The translations under genes were made by a program, and so were the position numbers. A DNA stretch of 5,705 bases from Alphaproteobacteria bacterium (lineage in GTDB: Bacteria > Pseudomonadota > Alphaproteobacteria > ATCC43930 > CGMCC-115725). Below are positions 1 to 5,397 of this stretch, piece by piece; the first letter of the stretch is position 1, and every line of letters starts with the position of its first letter. Where the stretch lies: NCBI GenBank assembly GCA_019237175.1, contig JAFAHP010000509.1:1-5705 (forward strand). The letters run 5' to 3'. Under the pieces are notes generated by a model. The model was not told where the DNA came from. It saw only the letters and a list, made by a program, of their open reading frames with translations, and did not search any database.

Positions 1-461
1 GGCCGCAGCGCCACATCTTCGAGTTCGAGCATATGTAGCAATGACCAGGCGGTCTCGCTCAGCGTCGCTTCCTGCCGGCGCACCCAGGGCAGACGCAACG
101 TGTCGCTGACAAAGTCGCTGCGGCTATGGGCATGCGCGCCGAGACGCACATTGTCGAGGACCGATTGCGCGCCGAACAGTGCCAAGTTTTGAAAGGTCCG
201 CCCGATGCCGAGTTCGGCGATGCGATGCGGCGACCGACCGAGCAATGAACGGCCCTCGAACCGGATGTCGCCGCTCGCCGGCGTGTAGAGGCGGCTGAGG
301 CAATTGAAGAGCGTTGTCTTGCCGGCGCCGTTGGGCCCGATCAGGCCGAGGATTTGGCCTTCTTCGAGGTCGAACGACACGCCGTCGAGGGCAACAATCC
401 CGCCGAACCTTACAGCGACGTTATCGACTTCAAGCAGCTTGACGCCTGGCGCCCCGTTCAT
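1..461 (-). CDS. livG: ABC transporter ATP-binding protein, branched-chain amino acid (LivG/BraF) type, N-terminal part
   Basis: Cytoplasmic ATPase subunit that would power a LivFGHMK-type importer for branched-chain amino acids or related carboxylates/amides. The visible 153 residues begin MNGAPGVKLLEVDNVAVRFG. Walker A (GPNGAGKTT) lies at residues 42-50 and the Q-loop glutamine at about residue 91 in RTFQNLALF, followed by a NVRLGAHAH stretch typical of LivG. The signature motif, Walker B and H-loop lie beyond the left edge; the family is usually about 250-260 residues. The ATG at 461-459 is the only plausible start: an in-frame TGA sits four codons upstream. No good Shine-Dalgarno precedes it, but a short upstream frame ends in an ATGA overlap with it. 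The partner livF, livH, livM and binding-protein genes are not in the window. The family call is firm; the substrate is inferred from subfamily resemblance. Confidence 0.9.
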   Translation of the reverse strand, partial: MNGAPGVKLLEVDNVAVRFGGIVALDGVSFDLEEGQILGLIGPNGAGKTTLFNCLSRLYTPASGDIRFEGRSLLGRSPHRIAELGIGRTFQNLALFGAQSVLDNVRLGAHAHSRSDFVSDTLRLPWVRRQEATLSETAWSLLHMLELEDVALR

Positions 462-523
462 CGCCGGAAGTCAGCAAAACGGGCAGGCGCACCCAATATG
501 CAGCTCACGCTCGACACGCTCAC
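458..523 (-). other. possible 21-codon leader ORF coupled to livG
   Basis: A small frame opens at GTG 523-521 (or GTG 517-515) behind AGGAGG at 532-527, the strongest ribosome-binding sequence near livG. Spacing is 3 nt to the first GTG and 9 nt to the second. It reads roughly MSVSSVSCILGAPARFADFR and ends in a TGA (460-458) that overlaps the livG ATG as ATGA. Because livG itself has no evident Shine-Dalgarno, translational coupling through this frame is conceivable. A TATACA hexamer at 547-542 could be a -10 box, without a clear -35. No homology is recognised; it may be chance. Confidence 0.25.
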
Positions 524-649
524 CTGCCTCCTATCCGAAATTGTATATTGCCGGCGAAACTGCCGACTGATCGGGCCCGCGTCAAGCGGTAGACGCAACC
601 GGTTGGGCTTAACCAAGCTCGCGGGCCCGCTTGTTTGTTCTGGGCCTTC

Positions 650-667
650 CCGCCCGCATCCGGGCGG
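650..667. other. GC-rich hairpin between hydrolase and livG genes
   Basis: A perfect 7-bp stem (CCGCCCG 650-656, CGGGCGG 661-667) with a 4-nt loop lies about 70 bases past the hydrolase stop. Neither strand has a T-run after it, so it is not a canonical intrinsic terminator. It could still pause transcription or protect the 3' end of the hydrolase message. A further perfect 10-bp palindrome, GCGGGCCCGC, lies at 621-630. Nothing else in the 272-bp gap apart from the possible leader frame looks functional. Confidence 0.3.
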
Positions 668-733
668 AATAACCAGCGTCAACGTGGATGGTTTGTTGCT
701 CTAGCGGTCGGAAGACCCGGTCCCCGACGAAGA

Positions 734-1627
734 TTATCGCGGGCCTTCGATCAGGTCGCGCAGGGCCTGCACAACGGCATCGGGAGTTTCGCGTGATAGG
801 AAATGGCCGGCGACCGGTACCACCCGGCGATCGTAACGGCCAGTAAAATGGGCGGCGTGGCCGGCAGATTGCTCGACCGGCGAGACACCGTCGGCGGCGC
901 CGTGCAAGACGATCGTCGGCACGCTGATCGCCGGCTGCGCGGCGAGGCGCTGTTCGATCGGCTCCAGCACCGGATCGCCGGGCGCATTTCTATGACGGTG
1001 ACGATAGGAATGGATCGTCACCGCGACAAAATCCGGATTGTCGAAACTCGCAGCCGTAACTTCAAAGGTCGCATCGTCGAATTGCCAGTTTGGCGACCAC
1101 AGCCGCCACAACAGGCGGGCGATGTCGCGGCGGTTGGCTTCGAGCCCGGCGCGGCCGCGCTCGGTCTGGAAATACCATACGTACCAGAGACGATGTTCCT
1201 GCGCGGCGGCGGCCGAATACCCCGAAGCGGAAATGTTTTGGATGTTGTAGCCGCCGATCGAGACGAGCCCGCGCACCCGCTCGGGCCACATCGCGGCGGC
1301 GACGCAGGCGGCGCGCCCGCCCCAGTCATAGCCGGCGAGAAACGCATCCTCGATCGCCAGCGCGTCGAGGAAGTCCCTGAGATCGGCGCCGAGTGCGGCC
1401 TGCTGGCCCGAGCGCGGCGTGCCACGCTGCAGAAACCGCGTCGGACCATAGCCGCGCAGCCACGGCGCCAGCACCCGGCAGCCTTCAGCGACCAATTCCG
1501 GGACGACGCCATCCCAATCGTGCGGATCCGACGGCCAGCCGTGGAGCAGCACAACCGGCGGCCCGTCATCGGGCCCGTTCACCTCGTAGCCGATTTCCAG
1601 CGTGGCGGTGCTCACTGTTCGAAACAT
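734..1627 (-). CDS. alpha/beta hydrolase, epoxide hydrolase-like
   Basis: A complete 297-residue alpha/beta-hydrolase-fold enzyme, probably cytoplasmic (no signal peptide). The oxyanion-side motif HGWP is at residues 29-32, as in epoxide hydrolases and related dehalogenases. The nucleophile elbow GYDWGG (99-104) carries an aspartate nucleophile (D101), not serine. A lid domain spans about 128-230, with tyrosines in WYVWYFQTERG (148-158) and HSYRHR (206-211) that could serve as cap-domain acid residues. The likely acid is D246 in GAADGVSP and the base H275 in AGHF. An Asp nucleophile with HGWP favours epoxide hydrolysis or dehalogenation over simple esterase activity; the substrate is unknown. 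The ATG at 1627-1625 is chosen because GGTGA lies 4 nt upstream; a GTG at codon 5 is a weaker alternative. A TATGAT-like -10 lies at 1692-1687 on this strand without a clear -35. The gene is divergent from the flavin monooxygenase gene and upstream of, but 272 bp from, livG. Confidence 0.93.
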   Translation of the reverse strand: MFRTVSTATLEIGYEVNGPDDGPPVVLLHGWPSDPHDWDGVVPELVAEGCRVLAPWLRGYGPTRFLQRGTPRSGQQAALGADLRDFLDALAIEDAFLAGYDWGGRAACVAAAMWPERVRGLVSIGGYNIQNISASGYSAAAAQEHRLWYVWYFQTERGRAGLEANRRDIARLLWRLWSPNWQFDDATFEVTAASFDNPDFVAVTIHSYRHRHRNAPGDPVLEPIEQRLAAQPAISVPTIVLHGAADGVSPVEQSAGHAAHFTGRYDRRVVPVAGHFLSRETPDAVVQALRDLIEGPR

Positions 1628-1717
1628 CGGTTCACCATTCGGCGCCAGCGGCCGGCGTGCAGCACCGCTTACTTGCCTGCGTCCCGATCATAGCCTATCG
1701 CAATGTCGCGCCGCTCG

Positions 1718-1892
1718 GCTAGTGTTGTGAGCTAAAATTCATTGTATAAAAAAAGCTGTCATTGCGAGGCACCCACAAGGCGACGAAGCAATCTCACTGA
1801 CTATGAATACATCCAGCTGGTGATTGCTTCGCTTCGCTGGCAATGACAGTATCAGAATTACGCAACGAGCTTCACAACAAATACACACTAGC
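1718..1892. repeat. longer imperfect inverted repeat enclosing the palindromic element
   Basis: Outer arms flank the 94-bp palindrome. GCTAGTGT (1718-1725) pairs with ACACTAGC (1885-1892). GTTGTGAGCT (1724-1733) pairs with AGCTTCACAAC (1868-1878) with one bulged T, and AATTC (1736-1740) pairs with GAATT (1855-1859). The arms are interrupted by small insertions (for example about 6 bases near 1879-1884). The nesting suggests one mobile or stem-forming unit of about 175 bp, not just the inner repeat. No transposase is encoded, so it would be non-autonomous. Confidence 0.5.
1756..1849. repeat. 94-bp palindromic interspersed repeat (TGTCATTGC...GCAATGACA type)
   Basis: The outer stem CTGTCATTGC (1756-1765) and GCAATGACAG (1840-1849) is a perfect 10-bp inverted repeat. 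The inner stem CGAAGCAATC (1784-1793) and GATTGCTTCG (1822-1831) is another perfect 10 bp, separated from the first by asymmetric internal loops. The apex contains the palindrome CCAGCTGG (1813-1820). The TGTCATTGCGAG and CGAAGCAATC cores resemble a family of intergenic palindromes that I recall as present in many copies in diverse bacterial genomes. Transcribed on either strand it would fold into a long interrupted hairpin. Confidence 0.8.
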
Positions 1893-1964
1893 TCGTCGAG
1901 GTTGAAACCAGTATTTGTTTTCCTGGCGCAATACCGACAACGCCGGCGCGCGGGGTGAGGAGAG

Positions 1965-1970
1965 GGAGGG
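1965..1970 (+). promoter_or_regulatory. ribosome binding site of the monooxygenase gene
   Basis: GGAGGG sits 6 nt before the ATG at 1977 within a purine-rich run starting near 1955. It is the best Shine-Dalgarno in the window next to a confident gene and fixes that start. Confidence 0.75.
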
Positions 1971-1976
1971 CGGTAG

Positions 1977-3026
1977 ATGCAGTTCGGTTATTTCACGCTC
2001 AGCGACAACCATTATCAGGACAACCAACGCACCGCGAACCAGTTTATCGCCGACATCATCAACGAGGCGGTTTACGCCGAACAGGTTGGGCTCAACTCGG
2101 CGTGGATCGGCGAGCATCATTTCAGCACCTTGGGCGTGCTCTCCTGCCCCGATCTCGCCCTTGCCGTCGTTGCTGCGCGCACCGGGCGCATCCGGCTTGC
2201 CCCGGCGGTGACGGTTTTGCCGCTGCATCACCCGATCCGTGTTGCCGAGCAATGGGCCAGCCTCGATCTGTTGAGCGGTGGGCGGGTCGATTTTGCTGCC
2301 GGCCGCGGTTACGACCGGCGCGAATACCGGCCATTTGGGGTGTCCTTCGAGGACAATCAGGCCATATTCGAAGAAGGGATGGAGGTCGTGCGCCGGCTGT
2401 GGTCGGCCGATGGGCCGATCTCGCATCACGGGCGGCACTACGGTTTCGACGAGGTCGCGATCACGCCGCGGCCGGTGCAGCGCCCGATCCCGAGCTTTGT
2501 CGCCTCGTTCTCACAGCCCTCGATCGAGCTGGCGGCACGGCTTGGCTGCAATCTGATCGTCGCCCCGTTCGCCGCGGCGATGACCTATGGCGGGCTGCGC
2601 CAAGTCAACGACCTCTACGGCGAGACTTGTCTGCGCCACGGACGGCAACCGGGGCGGCTGATGTGCAGCTATTTTATCCATTTCGCCGACAACAACGTCG
2701 AGGAGGAGGCGGCCCGGGCGCGCCAGATCCGGTATTACCGGGAGTGCGCGGTCGCCGCCTTTCCTGGCGACCCGCGCAGCGCCCCGCCGTCCTATCGCTA
2801 TTTTGTCGGCATGGTCGAACGACTGCGCCAGGTGCGGCCGCAAGACCTTACGGACAATTCGGTGTTGCTCGGCAGGCCACTCCAGATCATTGAAGCCCTC
2901 AAAAAAGTCGAGGCGGCCGGGTTCAGTGAGGTCATCCTCTATTTCAATGTCGGGCTGAAGCCGCATTCCCAGGTAAGAAACGAGATGGCGCGGTTCATGG
3001 CCGAGGTGGCGCCGGCCTTCGCCTGA
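1977..3026 (+). CDS. luciferase-like flavin-dependent monooxygenase (LLM class oxidoreductase)
   Basis: A complete 349-residue soluble TIM-barrel enzyme of the bacterial luciferase superfamily. Such enzymes use reduced flavin (FMNH2 or F420H2) to oxygenate or oxidise small organic substrates. The start MQFGYFTLSDNHY forms the first strand. WIGEHHF (43-49) is the hallmark after helix 1. LAPAVTVLPLHHPIRVAEQW (74-93) and the loop GGRVDFAAGRGYDRREY (101-117) match the flavin-binding region, and LLGRP (297-301) is the common C-terminal motif before the last helices. Length is normal for the family. FMN use with a partner reductase is more likely than F420 in a proteobacterium, but this is inference and the substrate is unknown. 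Start supported by GGAGGG 6 nt upstream. The gene stands alone on this strand; its stop lies 6 bases from the stop of the convergent MFS gene. Confidence 0.95.
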   Translation: MQFGYFTLSDNHYQDNQRTANQFIADIINEAVYAEQVGLNSAWIGEHHFSTLGVLSCPDLALAVVAARTGRIRLAPAVTVLPLHHPIRVAEQWASLDLLSGGRVDFAAGRGYDRREYRPFGVSFEDNQAIFEEGMEVVRRLWSADGPISHHGRHYGFDEVAITPRPVQRPIPSFVASFSQPSIELAARLGCNLIVAPFAAAMTYGGLRQVNDLYGETCLRHGRQPGRLMCSYFIHFADNNVEEEAARARQIRYYRECAVAAFPGDPRSAPPSYRYFVGMVERLRQVRPQDLTDNSVLLGRPLQIIEALKKVEAAGFSEVILYFNVGLKPHSQVRNEMARFMAEVAPAFA

Positions 3027-3032
3027 CCAGAG

Positions 3033-4469
3033 CTAATCCGCCGCCGACAGCGGGCGGGCGACGCTTTCGAGCGGCTGGCGTTCGGCTCTGATACCGATCG
3101 CGAATTCGACGAGCGCCGCTGCGATCATCAGCGCGGCGCCGAAGAGGTAACCGGCGAACACCGCGCTGCGCTCGCCAGTGCCCACCAGAATGCCGAACAG
3201 CCACGGCGAAACCGCACCCCCAAGTGCGGTTCCCAATGCGTAGAAGACGGCGATCGCGAGCGCCCTCGCTTCCAGTGGAAAGCTCTCGCTAACCGTCAGA
3301 TAGGCGGAACTCGCCGCCGCCGAGGCAAAAAAGAAAATGCCGGTCCAGCACAGGGTCAATTGCGCGGCGTCGACCTGGCCGTGACGGAAGAGCCAACCCA
3401 CAACCGCCAGCAATACACCGGAAAGCGCATAGGTCGTGCCGATCATCGCCTTACGGCCGATAAGGTCGAAGAGCGGTCCGAGCGTCAACGGTCCCAAAAA
3501 ATTGCCGAGCGCAAACGGGAGGATGTACCAGCCGACATCGGCTGCCGGGATCGCGTAGAAACGGGTCAGCACCAGCGCGTAGGAAAAAAAGATGGCGTTG
3601 TAGAAAAACGCCTGCGCCGACATCAGGGTTAGACCAAGCGCGACCCGCTGCGGATAGTCGCGCAAGATAGCTGCGACCATGCGCGCGACCGGCGTGTGCG
3701 CCGAGACGATGAGCCGAATGTTGCGCTCGTTCTCCGGGTGCGCTGCCGGCGCGCCTGAGCCCGCCCGGCGCTCGATACCGTCGATCACTCTTTCGGCCTC
3801 GGGAAGCCGGTCGTGCAAAATCAGCCAGCGCGGGCTTTCCGGAATATGGCGGCGCAACAGCAAGACCCCGAGCCCAAGCGCCGCGCCGATGCCAAACGCG
3901 ATCCGCCATCCAAGATCCGCCGGAAGCCAACCCGGTCGTAGAAACGTCACCGCGCCGAACGCACCAAGGGCCGCCCCGATCCAGAAGCTGCCGTTGATCG
4001 CCAGGTCGGTGCGCCCGCGAAACCGTGCCGGCACCAGTTCCTGGATCGCCGAATTGATTGCTGCATATTCGCCGCCGATGCCGGCGCCGGTCAGCAGACG
4101 AAAAAGTGCGAAACTCGCAAAATCCCAAGAGAACGCAGTCGCTGCAGTCGCCGTTAAATATAGACCCAAAGTAACAAAGAATAACCTACGGCGCCCAAAC
4201 CGATCAGTCAGATAGCCGAACAAGACAGCTCCGATGACCGCGCCGACAAGATAGGCGCTACCGATCCCACCGATTTCGGCCGGCGAGAAACGCAGCACCG
4301 GGCTTTCCTGCAAGGCGCCGGCGATCGAACCGGCCAGGGTCACTTCGAGCCCGTCGAGGATCCAGGTGATGCCGAGGGCGGCAACAACAAGCGTATGAAA
4401 GCGCGTCCACCGCAGCCGGTCGAGCCGGGCCGGGATGTCGGTCTCGATGATCGCGACGCGTTCGGACAT
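3033..4469 (-). CDS. MFS transporter, sugar-porter / aromatic-acid symporter-like
   Basis: A 478-residue inner-membrane permease of the major facilitator superfamily with 12 predicted hydrophobic segments, roughly starting at residues 24, 68, 97, 118, 157, 189, 275, 310, 341, 370, 402 and 437, with a central cytoplasmic loop around 207-272. Diagnostic motifs are WILDGLEVT in TM1 (acidic D39 and E42), motif A GYLTDRFGRRR (85-95), GGEY in TM4 (132-135), PESPRWL (210-216) after TM6 and DLIGRK (335-340) between TM8 and TM9. This set fits the sugar-porter/metabolite:H+ symporter branch; the substrate cannot be read from sequence. ATG 4469-4467 is preferred: the frame extends to a TTG at 4550, but the extra 27 residues are polar and unlike the family, and GTG 4484 lacks a ribosome binding site. 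The site before the ATG is weak (ATAGGC). Convergent with the monooxygenase gene, divergent from vapB. Confidence 0.93.
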   Translation of the reverse strand: MSERVAIIETDIPARLDRLRWTRFHTLVVAALGITWILDGLEVTLAGSIAGALQESPVLRFSPAEIGGIGSAYLVGAVIGAVLFGYLTDRFGRRRLFFVTLGLYLTATAATAFSWDFASFALFRLLTGAGIGGEYAAINSAIQELVPARFRGRTDLAINGSFWIGAALGAFGAVTFLRPGWLPADLGWRIAFGIGAALGLGVLLLRRHIPESPRWLILHDRLPEAERVIDGIERRAGSGAPAAHPENERNIRLIVSAHTPVARMVAAILRDYPQRVALGLTLMSAQAFFYNAIFFSYALVLTRFYAIPAADVGWYILPFALGNFLGPLTLGPLFDLIGRKAMIGTTYALSGVLLAVVGWLFRHGQVDAAQLTLCWTGIFFFASAAASSAYLTVSESFPLEARALAIAVFYALGTALGGAVSPWLFGILVGTGERSAVFAGYLFGAALMIAAALVEFAIGIRAERQPLESVARPLSAAD

Positions 4470-4575
4470 GCCTATGCTTAACACCGCCCGTTGCCGATCG
4501 TCGCCGCTTCTAAGCCTCCCATCGAGTGCCGCGGTTTGCTTGCGATGCAATTGCCGCGAACGGCGTTGATGTGTA

Positions 4576-4715
4576 ACTACTGCGCGTCCATAACCCCGCC
4601 GTTTTGGCCGGGTTCAACCGGTCATCGACGAGAAACTGTATAGCGCTTGCCGCTCGCTCGTGGATGCCCGGCCCAGGTCCGGGCGAGACGCGTAAGTTTA
4701 TGGACGGGCACTAAC
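4576..4715. repeat. possible 140-bp inverted-repeat element upstream of vapB
   Basis: An 18-nt arm at 4576-4593 matches the reverse complement of 4698-4715 at 14 of 18 positions, including 9 uninterrupted (CGTCCATAA 4585-4593, TTATGGACG 4698-4706). The interior contains a 6-bp GC hairpin (GCCCGG 4666-4671, CCGGGC 4679-4684) in a TGGATGCCCGG context resembling common alphaproteobacterial palindromic repeats. It could be a remnant MITE-like unit, or an extended structure near the vapB promoter. A weak -10-like TAATAG is at 4717-4722. The rest of the 276-bp gap (4470-4745) shows nothing recognisable. Confidence 0.35.
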
Positions 4716-4745
4716 CTAATAGACACATTCAGCAGCGCCATCGAT

Positions 4746-5291
4746 ATGCGCACCAACATCGAGATCGACGACAGGTTGATGGAAAAGGCGCCGCGCCTTT
4801 CCGGGCTCAAAACAAAGCGGGCGGTCGTCGAAGCCGGCCTGCAAATACTCATTCGCCTCAAGGAACAGGAAGAGATCCTGGGTCTCGCCGGCAAAGTTCA
4901 TTGGGAGGGAGATCTCGATCAAGCCGCCAGGAGCGCCGTGATTTTGGTCGATAGTTCGGTATGGATCGATCACCTGAACAACACCGCAACGGGCGCGGTG
5001 CACCGACTTCGCGAAATGATACCGCGGCAGCCGCTCTTGGTCAGCGATCTGATACTGTGCGAGGTGTTGCAGGGATTGCGTCCGGAACGCGAAGCGCGGC
5101 TGGTCGAGCGGGCGATGCGACGTTTCGAAACGGCCTCGTTGCTCAATCCGGATCTGGCAGTCAAGGCGGCCGCCCATTATCGCGCGTTGCGCGCCAGAGG
5201 GGGTAACAATCGGCAAACCTGTGGATTCGATCATCGGCACGTTCTGTATCGAGTGCGGACACGTGCTGCTGCACGACGACCGCGACTTTGA
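4746..5291 (+). CDS. vapB: VapB-type antitoxin read through into truncated VapC (fused frame, 181 aa)
   Basis: The frame starts with a VapB antitoxin of the type that binds its own promoter as a ribbon-helix-helix dimer and neutralises VapC. Residues 1-64 (4746-4937) are VapB: MRTNIEIDDRLMEKA is the DNA-binding strand and helix, LKTKRAVVEAGLQILIRLK (21-39) the second helix, and GKVHWEGDLDQ (49-59) the tail that normally occupies the toxin site. Relatives end here, commonly with a stop overlapping the toxin start; here the TGA in GTGATT is out of frame, so translation continues into 88 residues of VapC and then 29 out-of-frame residues (GNNRQTCGFDHRH...) to a TGA at 5289-5291. ATG 4746 is chosen because homology starts there; it has no clear Shine-Dalgarno. 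An in-frame TTG at 4647 adds unrelated sequence. Whether this fusion is real or reflects a one-base indel near 4930-4937 cannot be decided here. Confidence 0.82.
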   Translation: MRTNIEIDDRLMEKAPRLSGLKTKRAVVEAGLQILIRLKEQEEILGLAGKVHWEGDLDQAARSAVILVDSSVWIDHLNNTATGAVHRLREMIPRQPLLVSDLILCEVLQGLRPEREARLVERAMRRFETASLLNPDLAVKAAAHYRALRARGGNNRQTCGFDHRHVLYRVRTRAAARRPRL

Positions 5292-5328
5292 ACCGATGGT
5301 TCGGTTCCTCGAGCTTCAAGTCATCTGA
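4938..5328 (+). pseudogene. vapC: VapC toxin (PIN-domain ribonuclease), frameshifted
   Basis: VapC toxins are Mg2+-dependent PIN-domain RNases that cut tRNA or rRNA when antitoxin is lost. The GTG at 4938-4940 is the likely start, with AGGAG (4929-4933) 4 nt before it, so it keeps its own initiation site. It reads VILVDSSVWIDHL (first acid D5), then SDLILCEVLQGLRPE (E42), up to RALRARG (residue 88). At the five-G run 5199-5203 the frame shifts by one base. The remainder, VTIGKPVDSIIGTFCIECGH... with LLHDDRDFEPMVRFLELQVI, is intact in the next frame and ends at TGA 5326-5328. Omitting one G gives a normal 129-residue VapC with all four acidic positions (D5, E42, D96 and the DDRD cluster at 113-116). 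As written, the translated product lacks the last two groups and should be inactive. It may be a true mutation, a sequencing error in the homopolymer, or rarely a recoded gene. Confidence 0.85.
5199..5203 (+). other. frameshift position in vapC (GGGGG run)
   Basis: Upstream, VapC homology is in the vapB frame; downstream it continues without loss in the +1 frame. One extra G in this five-base run exactly accounts for the shift: four Gs would give R-G-V-T across the junction, as expected for the family. Confidence 0.8.
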
Positions 5329-5367
5329 TTGCCGCAACCCAACCTATTCGACCGGGTGCATTTCAAA

Positions 5368-5396
5368 GCCGGCGGGGCGGCCGGCGCGATGCGCCG
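5368..5396. terminator. GC-rich hairpins between convergent vapC and SDR genes
   Basis: In the 69-bp gap between two convergent stops lie overlapping inverted repeats: GCCGGC 5368-5373 with 5380-5385 (6-nt loop), or alternatively CGGCGC 5382-5387 with GCGCCG 5391-5396 (3-nt loop). No T-run follows on either strand, so this is at best a non-canonical bidirectional terminator. The second hairpin stops just before the SDR stop codon. Confidence 0.35.
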
Positions 5397-5397
5397 C

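Larger units (their letters stand above)
1628..1976. other. 349-bp divergent intergenic region
   Basis: Lies between the divergent hydrolase and monooxygenase genes and should carry both promoters. Its middle (about 1718-1892) is visibly more AT-rich than the coding DNA and is occupied by nested inverted repeats described separately. The right end (1952-1970) is a purine-rich leader before the monooxygenase ATG. No convincing open frame, tRNA or sigma-70 promoter with both boxes was found. Confidence 0.7.

Noticed and set aside
458..682. 74-codon minus-strand frame upstream of livG as a full gene
   Set aside because: No family resemblance and no ribosome binding site at 682; only its last 21 codons have a plausible initiation site.
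803..1693. 296-codon open frame on the plus strand
   Set aside because: Antisense to the well-supported hydrolase; low-complexity Arg/Ala-rich product without a recognisable domain, as expected from GC-rich third positions.
1872..2438. 188-codon minus-strand frame
   Set aside because: Antisense to the monooxygenase and running into the repeat region; no recognisable family.
1955..2893. 312-codon open frame overlapping the monooxygenase in another frame
   Set aside because: Arg/Gly/Pro-rich shadow translation; the competing frame has clear luciferase-family motifs and a good ribosome binding site.
3679..4215. 178-codon plus-strand frame
   Set aside because: Antisense to the MFS transporter; Arg/Pro/Ser-rich shadow with no domain.
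4470..4550. N-terminal extension of the MFS transporter to a TTG start
   Set aside because: The 27 extra residues are polar and unlike MFS N-termini; the ATG at 4469 gives a normal protein.
5197..5210. AGGGGGT in vapC resembling the Shine-Dalgarno-like stimulator of prfB +1 frameshifting
   Set aside because: The essential CTT-TGA slippery stop context is absent after it, so programmed frameshifting of that type is not supported.
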